From positions 1 to 30,100 of the forward strand of contig CAZPMK010000019.1 in assembly GCA_964587915.1 (NCBI GenBank): a stretch of 30,100 nt of DNA, in the 5' to 3' direction. Source of the stretch: CAG-177 sp964587915. Its GTDB lineage: Bacteria > Bacillota > Clostridia > Oscillospirales > Acutalibacteraceae. Both the position numbers and the translations under genes were made by a program. Positions 23,815 through 30,100 of the stretch are shown piece after piece. Under the pieces are notes generated by a model, which was not told where the DNA came from, made no database searches, and saw only the letters and a list, made by a program, of their open reading frames with translations. Every line of letters begins with the position of its first letter. Position 1 is the stretch's first letter.

Positions 23815-25424
23815 ACTTTACCTCCGTTTGTTCGCTCGAATGCGGCACCTACAAAGCCCTTGAACAGAGGGTGTGCTTTATTAGGTCTGCTCTTGAATTC
23901 GGGATGATACTGAACACCCACATGGAATGGTCTCTCGGTAAGCTCTACCGTTTCCACCAAGCTTCCGTCGGGAGAAGTGCCGCTGAGTGAAAGACCGGCC
24001 TTTTCAAAGGCTTCGCGGTAATCGTTATTAAATTCATAGCGGTGTCTGTGGCGTTCGCTGATCGATGTGGAACTATAGCAATGTTCCATCGTAGTACCCG
24101 ACTTGATGTTGCAGGGGTAAGCGCCGAGACGTAGGGTGCCGCCCTTGTCGATATCATCACTTTGTCCAGGCATAAAGTCGATAACCTTGTGTTTGCACAG
24201 TTCATCAAACTCACCGGAGTTTGCATCCTTAATACCGAGAACATTTCTTGCATACTCAATTACAGCAATCTGCATACCAAGGCAGATACCAAAGTATGGG
24301 ATGTTTTTTTCGCGGGCATACTTTGCAGCCAGAATCATTCCTTCGATACCACGGCTGCCGAACCCGCCGGGCACAAGAATACCATCCAGCCCTGCAAGCT
24401 TTTCGTCTGTGTTTTCCGCTGTGATGTCTTCCGAGTCGATCCAATGGATGCGGATATGGGTGTTATGATAATATCCTGCGTGCCTAAGTGCCTCAGCTAC
24501 GGATAGGTAGGCATCATGCAGTCCCACATACTTGCCTATAAGACCGATATCCACATAATGCGGTCTTGCCTTGATACGCTCCACCATTGCCGTCCATTCT
24601 GCAAGGTCAGGCTCAGGAGCATCAATGCCAAGCTCGCGGCAAACAACCGAGGAAAAATTCGATTTTTCAAGCATCAACGGTGCTTCGTACAAATTGGGCA
24701 GAGTTATATTCTCGATAACACAATCCGGCTTTACATTGCAGAACATAGATATCTTCTTGAAAATCGACTCTTCTAACGGCTCATCACAACGGAGAACGAT
24801 GATATCCGGCTTCACGCCCATGCCTTGCAGTTCCTTGACCGAATGTTGGGTAGGCTTGGATTTATGTTCATCAGAACCACGCAGGAACGGTACCAGTGTA
24901 ACGTGAATGAACAGACTGTTTTCTCTGCCGACTTCAAGGGATATCTGTCGTACAGCTTCAATGAATGGCTGAGATTCAATATCTCCGATTGTACCGCCGA
25001 TTTCGGTGATAACCACATCAGCATTTGTTTTTTTGCCAACGCTGTAAACGAATTCTTTGATCTCGTTCGTGATATGCGGAATGACCTGTACGGTAGAGCC
25101 GAGATATTCGCCGCGACGTTCCTTGTTCAGCACATTCCAGTAAACCTTACCGGTTGTGAGGTTGGAGTATTTATTGAGGTCTTCATCAATAAAGCGTTCG
25201 TAATGTCCAAGGTCAAGGTCTGTTTCGGCACCATCCTCGGTTACATACACCTCACCGTGCTGATACGGGCTCATGGTACCGGGGTCAACATTGATGTAAG
25301 GATCCAGTTTCTGTGCCGCAACTTTAAGACCGCGTGCTTTTAATAGCCTTCCCAAAGAGGCAGCGGTGATGCCTTTACCTAAGCCCGATACAACGCCTCC
25401 CGTTACAAATATGTATTTCGTCAT
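23811..25424 (-). CDS. pyrG: CTP synthase
   Basis: PyrG aminates UTP to CTP using ATP and glutamine. The N-terminal synthetase domain opens MTKYIFVTGGVVSGLGKG with its P-loop-like glycines and includes LDPYINVDPGTMSPYQHGEV. The C-terminal class I glutamine amidotransferase has the nucleophile Cys381 in FGICLGMQ and the His-Glu pair in VQYHPEF near the end. Length is 537 residues. The ATG at 25424 is used because AAGGAG lies 8 bases before it; a GTG at 25433 abuts that site and is unlikely. It follows guaA by 13 bases and overlaps purF by 4. It places a pyrimidine step inside a purine operon, so purine and CTP supply would be co-regulated. Confidence 0.96.
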   Translation of the reverse strand: MTKYIFVTGGVVSGLGKGITAASLGRLLKARGLKVAAQKLDPYINVDPGTMSPYQHGEVYVTEDGAETDLDLGHYERFIDEDLNKYSNLTTGKVYWNVLNKERRGEYLGSTVQVIPHITNEIKEFVYSVGKKTNADVVITEIGGTIGDIESQPFIEAVRQISLEVGRENSLFIHVTLVPFLRGSDEHKSKPTQHSVKELQGMGVKPDIIVLRCDEPLEESIFKKISMFCNVKPDCVIENITLPNLYEAPLMLEKSNFSSVVCRELGIDAPEPDLAEWTAMVERIKARPHYVDIGLIGKYVGLHDAYLSVAEALRHAGYYHNTHIRIHWIDSEDITAENTDEKLAGLDGILVPGGFGSRGIEGMILAAKYAREKNIPYFGICLGMQIAVIEYARNVLGIKDANSGEFDELCKHKVIDFMPGQSDDIDKGGTLRLGAYPCNIKSGTTMEHCYSSTSISERHRHRYEFNNDYREAFEKAGLSLSGTSPDGSLVETVELTERPFHVGVQYHPEFKSRPNKAHPLFKGFVGAAFERTNGGKV

Positions 25425-25437
25425 AACGCTCACTCCT

Positions 25438-26970
25438 TCATTCCCATTCCACCGTTGCCGGAGGCTTGGAAGTTATGTCATATACCACTCTTGTGATACC
25501 CTTAATTTCATTTGTAATTCTGCTGCTGGCTTTTTCCAAAACCTCGTAAGGCAACCTGGTCCATTCTGCCGTCATAAAATCATCGGTCGTGACAGCTCTC
25601 AATGCTACCGTATAGCCGTAGGTTCTTGCATCTCCCATAACGCCCACGCTTCTGAGGTCTGTCAGCACAGCAAAATATTGATTTGTGCTGCTTTCAAGCA
25701 GTGCATTGGCGATTTCCTCACGGAAAATTGCATCGGCTTCTCTCAGTAGTTCTAACCTTTCTTTGGTAATTTCACCAATCACACGCACGGCAAGTCCCGG
25801 ACCGGGAAACGGCTGACGCCACACAAGCTCATGAGGAATGCCGAGCTGAGCACCGGTCTCACGCACTTCGTCCTTGAACAGTTCCCGAAGGGGTTCTACG
25901 ATTTCGTCAAAAGCAATCACATCGGGGAGCCCGCCTACGTTGTGATGACTTTTAATGACTGCCGAATCGCCCTTGCCGCTTTCAATGACATCAGGATAGA
26001 TAGTACCTTGCACCAGCACATCCATCTTGCCGAGCTTCTTTGCTACATCTTCAAACACACGGATAAACTCTTCGCCAATGATTTTTCGCTTTTGCTCCGG
26101 CTCGGTAACGCCTTTGAGTTTACTGAGGAATCTGTCTTCGGCATTGACTCTGATCAGATTGATACCGAACTGTTTTCCGAAAGTGTTTTCTACAAAATCG
26201 CCCTCGTCTTTTCTAAGCAGTCCGTGATCCACAAACACACATGTGAGGTTGTTGCCGATTGCCCTATGCAGAAGAACTGCGGCAACCGAAGAATCTACAC
26301 CGCCCGAAAGTGCAAGAAGCACCTTTTTGCCTGCAAGAGACTTTTTATATCTTTCCACAGAAGTTTCCACAAAGTTTTCCATTTTCCAGTCTGCCTTGCA
26401 ACCGCAGACTGCAAAGATAAAGTTGTGGAGCATCCGCTTTCCGTAAACAGTATGGGTAACCTCGGGATGAAACTGCACACCGTAGAGTTTGCGGCTTTCA
26501 TCGCACATTGCAGCACAGTGGCATTTGGCGGTATGGGCAATAGTCGTAAAACCCTTTGGAGGTGTTTTTACATAGTCGGTATGGCTCATCCAGCAGATAC
26601 TTTCACTCGGGAGCCCTTCAAACAAAACATTATCTGCGGTAAACACAGTTGTCTTTCCGTATTCGCTGCTGTTTTCGGCGAAGGTTATTTCGCCGCCCGC
26701 CATATACGCCATCAACTGATCGCCGTAGCAAATGCCGAGAATCGGGATACCTAAATCAAGAATTGCAGGGTCGTAATGCGGCGAGGTCTCGTCATAAACG
26801 CTGTTCGGACCACCGGTAAAGATGATACCCTTATAGCCATTATCTTTGATTTCTTCGGGTGTGATTTTGTTATATGGCTTGATTTCAGCGTACACCTGCT
26901 CGGCACGGACTCTGCGTGCAATGAGCTGGTTATACTGACCGCCGAAATCCAAAACAAGGATCTTATCCAC
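25438..26970 (-). CDS. guaA: GMP synthase (glutamine-hydrolysing)
   Basis: GuaA converts XMP to GMP. The class I amidotransferase domain (about 1-190) has the nucleophile Cys81 in ILGICYGDQLMA, and His168 and Glu170 in VQFHPEV. The ATP pyrophosphatase domain has the P-loop SGGVDSS (222-228), and the C-terminal dimerisation domain ends TVEWE as usual. The residue after CYG is Asp where Met is common (GICYGMQ), a change beside the nucleophile worth noting. The GTG at 26970 is chosen, with AGAGG 8 bases upstream; the GTG at 26979 lies inside that site. It is 17 bases after purB. No guaB (IMP dehydrogenase) is seen in the window. Confidence 0.96.
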   Translation of the reverse strand: MDKILVLDFGGQYNQLIARRVRAEQVYAEIKPYNKITPEEIKDNGYKGIIFTGGPNSVYDETSPHYDPAILDLGIPILGICYGDQLMAYMAGGEITFAENSSEYGKTTVFTADNVLFEGLPSESICWMSHTDYVKTPPKGFTTIAHTAKCHCAAMCDESRKLYGVQFHPEVTHTVYGKRMLHNFIFAVCGCKADWKMENFVETSVERYKKSLAGKKVLLALSGGVDSSVAAVLLHRAIGNNLTCVFVDHGLLRKDEGDFVENTFGKQFGINLIRVNAEDRFLSKLKGVTEPEQKRKIIGEEFIRVFEDVAKKLGKMDVLVQGTIYPDVIESGKGDSAVIKSHHNVGGLPDVIAFDEIVEPLRELFKDEVRETGAQLGIPHELVWRQPFPGPGLAVRVIGEITKERLELLREADAIFREEIANALLESSTNQYFAVLTDLRSVGVMGDARTYGYTVALRAVTTDDFMTAEWTRLPYEVLEKASSRITNEIKGITRVVYDITSKPPATVEWE

Positions 26971-26987
26971 TATGTTCACCTCTTTTC

Positions 26988-28403
26988 TTACAAATTGATT
27001 TCTGCTGATTTTCCGTCAGCACCTTTAAGAAGCGGTTTGGTTTTCTCCACAAAAGCAGTTACCTGCTCGGAACATCTGCCGATATACAGGCCGGGATTAA
27101 GAAGCTCCGTCATTTCCGCTTCGGTAAGACCGAATTCCTTTTCCTGAGCCAGACGGGAAAGCAGGTCACATTCTTCGCCGTTTTTCATTTTTGCAGTCGC
27201 TTCCATTGAGCATCTGCGGATGATCTCATGAAGCTGCTGACGGTCGCCGCCGCGCTTGACGGCCTCCATCATCAGATTTTCGGTTGCGATAAAGGGCAGA
27301 TATTCTTTCACAGTCTTTTCGATAATCTTCTCGTTCACATGAAGACCGTCGGTAACATTCTGTGCCAGTCTTAGAATTGCATCAGCACAGAGGAAGCCTT
27401 CTGGCAAAGAAATACGGCGGTTTGCCGAATCGTCCAATGTTCTTTCAAGCCACTGGGTTGAGGCAGTCATCGGTGCGTTCATCGCATCTGCCATCAGGTA
27501 TCTTGCCAAAGAACAGATACGCTCGCTACGCATTGGGTTACGCTTGTATGCCATTGCAGAAGAACCGATCTGATTTTTCTCAAAAGGTTCTTCTACCTGG
27601 CGGTCGTGTTGCAGCAAACGGATGTCGTTCGCCATACGGTAACAGCTTTGTGCTACAGAAGAAAGAGCATTTAAGATACGGCTGTCCACCTTTCGAGGAT
27701 AGGTCTGACCGGCTACATCAAAGCATTCATCAAAGCCGAAGTCTGCGGCGATCATATGGTTCATTTCATCAATTTTTGCCGTATCACCCTCAAACAGCTC
27801 TACAAAGCTGGCTTCGGTGCCTGTGGTTCCGCGACAACCAAGAAATTTGATATTTTTGATTGCAAAGTCAATTTCGTGAAGGTCGGAAAGGAAGTCCTGC
27901 ATCCATAAAGTCGCACGTTTACCAACCGTTACGAGCTGCGCCGGCTGATAGTGAGTATAGCCGAGCGTAGGCAAATCTTTGTATTTCTCTGCAAATTCCG
28001 AAAGGTTCGCAATAACGCCCAAAAGCTCTGAACGTAAATACGTCAGAGCATCTCGGTAAATTACAAGATCGGCATTGTCGGTTACATAACAGCTGGTAGC
28101 TCCCAGATGGATGATGCCGGCTGCTGTCGGAGCCACCTGTCCATAGGCATAAACGTGTGCCATAACATCGTGGCGTACTTCTTTTTCACGCTGACTTACG
28201 CAATCGTAGTCAATATCTGTGATATGTGCGGACAGTTCATCAACTTGCTCCTGTGCGATAGGAAGACCGAGAGCCATTTCCGCCTTTGCAAGTGCTATCC
28301 AGAGCTTGCGCCAGGTCCGGTATCTCGTATCGGATGAAAATAATCCAAGCATATATTCTGAAGCATATCTTGAAGATAATGGGGATTCGTATCTATCTGT
28401 CAT
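26988..28403 (-). CDS. purB: Adenylosuccinate lyase
   Basis: PurB cleaves both SAICAR to AICAR and adenylosuccinate to AMP, releasing fumarate. The 471-residue protein starts MTDRYESPLSSRYASEYM. It has the fumarase/aspartase-superfamily signature GSSAMAYKRNPMRSE, whose flexible loop carries the catalytic serine, and the THYQPAQLVTVGKR segment with a catalytic histidine. The length and the opening resemble the long (animal-like) PurB form found in many Clostridia, against about 430 in Bacillus. The ATG at 28403 has AAGGAG 9 bases upstream; the ATG at 28409 has it at 3 and is less likely. It sits 16 bases after purA, its partner for AMP synthesis. Confidence 0.95.
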   Translation of the reverse strand: MTDRYESPLSSRYASEYMLGLFSSDTRYRTWRKLWIALAKAEMALGLPIAQEQVDELSAHITDIDYDCVSQREKEVRHDVMAHVYAYGQVAPTAAGIIHLGATSCYVTDNADLVIYRDALTYLRSELLGVIANLSEFAEKYKDLPTLGYTHYQPAQLVTVGKRATLWMQDFLSDLHEIDFAIKNIKFLGCRGTTGTEASFVELFEGDTAKIDEMNHMIAADFGFDECFDVAGQTYPRKVDSRILNALSSVAQSCYRMANDIRLLQHDRQVEEPFEKNQIGSSAMAYKRNPMRSERICSLARYLMADAMNAPMTASTQWLERTLDDSANRRISLPEGFLCADAILRLAQNVTDGLHVNEKIIEKTVKEYLPFIATENLMMEAVKRGGDRQQLHEIIRRCSMEATAKMKNGEECDLLSRLAQEKEFGLTEAEMTELLNPGLYIGRCSEQVTAFVEKTKPLLKGADGKSAEINL

Positions 28404-28419
28404 ATTCATATTCTCCTTA

Positions 28420-29694
28420 TCATCTTATAACAATGCTGTCTCTTTCGGGGCCAACCGAAACATACTTAATAGGACAGCCGATTTGTTTTTCTATAAAGGT
28501 CACATATTCCTGTGCCGCTTTGGGAAGATCTTCCCAGGTACGCGCACCGGAGATATCGCACTTCCAGCCGTCGAAATATTCGATGACCGGTTCTGCATTT
28601 TTCAGTGCGGACGGGAACGGAAAACGATCGGTCTGTTCGCCGTTCAGCAGATAATGGGTACAAACGGGAATCTTATCCATATAGCTGAGCACATCCAGCT
28701 TGGTAAGGGCGATTGCCGTTGCCGCCTGAACCTCAACACCATACCGAGTTGCCACAATATCAATGGGCCCGACTCTGCGGGGCCTGCCGGTTTTGGCGCC
28801 GTATTCAAAGCCATTTTTACGAAGCACTTCGGCTTCATCACCGAACATCTCACATACAAACGGGCCTTCACCTACACAGGTGGAATAGGCTTTTACAACG
28901 CCAACCACATCGGTAATATTTGCACTTGGCAGTCCCGAACCGATGGGCGCATAGGCTGCCGTTGTGTTAGAGGATGTGGTGTAGGGATAGATACCGTAGT
29001 CGAGATCTCTAAGCGAACCAAGCTGCGCTTCAAAGAGAATGCTTTTGCCACTTGCTTGCGCTTCCTTCAAAAAAGCGCCCGTATCGCAGATAAAGGGTTT
29101 AATCTTCTCGCAGTAGTTCTCAATCCACTCTTCGAGCATCGACATCGTGTATGGCTTTGCACCGTACACCTTCGTCAGCGTCAGGTTTTTCCATTCCATC
29201 AGGTCAGCGAGGTGCGCTTTCAGTTCCTCGGGATAGAACAGTTCGCCCGCAAGAACGGTCTTTTTCTGATATTTATCCGAATAAAACGGTGCGATGCCTT
29301 GCTTGGTGGAACCGTACTTTTTGTCTGCAAGACGTCGTTCTTCCAGTTCATCCATATCTCGATGCCACGGAAGTAGGAGTGAAGCACGGTCGCTTATTTT
29401 CAGGTTTTTAGGTGTAAGAGCAACACCTTTTGACATAACCTCCTGCATTTCAACCCAGAGGTTTTCGGGATCCACCGCAACACCGTTACCGAGGATATTT
29501 ACAACACCACTTCTGAAAATACCCGAGGGCAGGAGATGCAGTGCAAATTTGCCTTTTTCATTGATTACGGTATGTCCTGCGTTACCGCCGCCCTGAAAGC
29601 GAACAACTACATCGTAATCTTCGGTGAGCAGATCGACCATGCGGCCTTTTCCTTCGTCACCCCAGTTAATTCCTACGATTGCACAGTTTGCCAT
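28420..29694 (-). CDS. purA: Adenylosuccinate synthetase
   Basis: PurA joins IMP and aspartate with GTP to give adenylosuccinate, the first step from IMP to AMP. The 424-residue protein has the N-terminal signature GINWGDEGKGRMVD with catalytic Asp13 and the GGGNAGHTV segment with His41. Further in are the family texts GIAPFYSDK and TGRPRRVGPID. The ATG follows ACGGAGGATAGTAAA, a good ribosome site. It lies 14 bases after purC. Leucine codons in its first 60 residues alternate CTG and CTC, unlike adhE, where CTG is rare. No defects are seen. Confidence 0.96.
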   Translation of the reverse strand: MANCAIVGINWGDEGKGRMVDLLTEDYDVVVRFQGGGNAGHTVINEKGKFALHLLPSGIFRSGVVNILGNGVAVDPENLWVEMQEVMSKGVALTPKNLKISDRASLLLPWHRDMDELEERRLADKKYGSTKQGIAPFYSDKYQKKTVLAGELFYPEELKAHLADLMEWKNLTLTKVYGAKPYTMSMLEEWIENYCEKIKPFICDTGAFLKEAQASGKSILFEAQLGSLRDLDYGIYPYTTSSNTTAAYAPIGSGLPSANITDVVGVVKAYSTCVGEGPFVCEMFGDEAEVLRKNGFEYGAKTGRPRRVGPIDIVATRYGVEVQAATAIALTKLDVLSYMDKIPVCTHYLLNGEQTDRFPFPSALKNAEPVIEYFDGWKCDISGARTWEDLPKAAQEYVTFIEKQIGCPIKYVSVGPERDSIVIR

Positions 29695-29708
29695 TTTACT
29701 ATCCTCCG

Positions 29709-30100
29709 TTACATATGTTCGGTAAGACGCTTCATCACTTCTGCATAAGCGTCTTCTACTCCGCCAAGGTCGCGGCGGAAACGGTCTTTATCAAGTTTTT
29801 CTCCGGTTTTGCTGTCCCACAGTCTGCAAGTATCAGGACTGATCTCATCTGCAAGAACAATAGAACCATCTGCTACTTTACCGAACTCCAATTTGAAGTC
29901 CACAAGCGTTACGCCGCACTCAGCCCAAAAGGCTTTCAACTGTTCATTCACACCGAAAGCGTATTTCTTAATGGTCTCAATTTCTTCCTTGGTTGCCAGC
30001 TTCATCGCAATGGCGTGGTATTCATCCATCAGCGGATCGCCAAGTTCGTCATTCTTATAGGAAAACTCAATAGTTGGAGTATCAAACACAAAGCCTTCCT
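29709..30100 (-). CDS. purC: SAICAR synthetase, C-terminal part (cut by window edge)
   Basis: PurC ligates aspartate to carboxyaminoimidazole ribonucleotide. The 130 visible residues are the C-terminal half of a protein of about 235. They contain DTPTIEFSYKNDELGDPLM, LVDFKLEFGK and the signature LADEISPDTCRLWD, which lies in the active site, followed by RFRRDLGG. The N-terminal half and the start are beyond the right edge, so the gene is partial here and not broken. It is the most upstream visible member of the operon; the operon promoter and any PurR or riboswitch site would lie further right. Confidence 0.93.
   Translation of the reverse strand, partial: EGFVFDTPTIEFSYKNDELGDPLMDEYHAIAMKLATKEEIETIKKYAFGVNEQLKAFWAECGVTLVDFKLEFGKVADGSIVLADEISPDTCRLWDSKTGEKLDKDRFRRDLGGVEDAYAEVMKRLTEHM

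Noticed and set aside
25831..26754. 307-codon plus-strand frame opposite guaA
   Set aside because: Antisense shadow of guaA with Cys/His/Phe-rich random-looking sequence and no good ribosome site.
28219..29376. Long plus-strand open frame (385 codons) opposite purB and purA
   Set aside because: It is antisense to two clear, complete genes, has no recognisable domain and its residues look like a shadow of the opposite coding frame.
1..30100. CRISPR array, tRNA, rRNA, riboswitch or prophage
   Set aside because: No regularly spaced repeats, cloverleaf-like genes, rRNA sequence, phage structural genes or convincing riboswitch core were recognised on reading both strands.

Overview
The window reads as the chromosome of a strictly anaerobic, fermentative Firmicute of the Clostridia (gut Oscillospirales/Eubacteriales type). 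This is inferred from a bifunctional AdhE, two [FeFe]-hydrogenase-family proteins, the DapL route to lysine, an Fe-S type PurF, AGGAGG-like ribosome sites and AT-rich promoters. No rRNA, tRNA, CRISPR array or intact mobile element was seen.

Left block (about 1-8470, + strand): seven tightly packed genes ending at a strong hairpin terminator. They are adhE, a small-molecule-kinase-fold protein, two tandem thioredoxin-like [2Fe-2S] proteins, a PAS-bearing sensory-type [FeFe] hydrogenase, a SpoIIE/PP2C phosphatase with an unassigned C-terminal half, and a second [FeFe] hydrogenase with a more canonical H-cluster site. Sensory hydrogenase plus phosphatase is a known arrangement. Co-transcription with adhE suggests a redox or H2-sensing switch that divides electrons between ethanol and H2. 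An inverted repeat overlaps the candidate adhE promoter. This block is the best candidate in the window for a little-described system.

Middle block (8470-18972): a DUF1846 protein (-), a GH2 beta-galactosidase (-) directly downstream of a MocR/PdxR-type regulator (-), a divergent pair of genes (+) for an ECF-type vitamin transporter S component and a TIGR01440/DUF436 protein, and a large GH38 alpha-mannosidase (+). The gap between regulator and transporter carries near-identical 9-bp repeats with a 15-bp period placed over the transporter promoter, which is a plausible MocR operator.

Junction (about 18973-19330): a terminator with a perfect 14-bp stem, then a remnant of a large serine recombinase, then a truncated and mutated nadE. 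Codon choice changes across this point, which suggests an old integration or deletion scar.

Right block (19619-30100, - strand): one compact operon read from the right edge: purC (cut by the window), purA, purB, guaA, pyrG, purF, dapF, dapL, an omega-amidase-like hydrolase, and the broken nadE. It joins IMP-to-AMP/GMP synthesis, CTP synthesis and the diaminopimelate (lysine/peptidoglycan) branch. The glutamine amidotransferases PurF, GuaA and PyrG dominate its centre. Its promoter lies outside the window.
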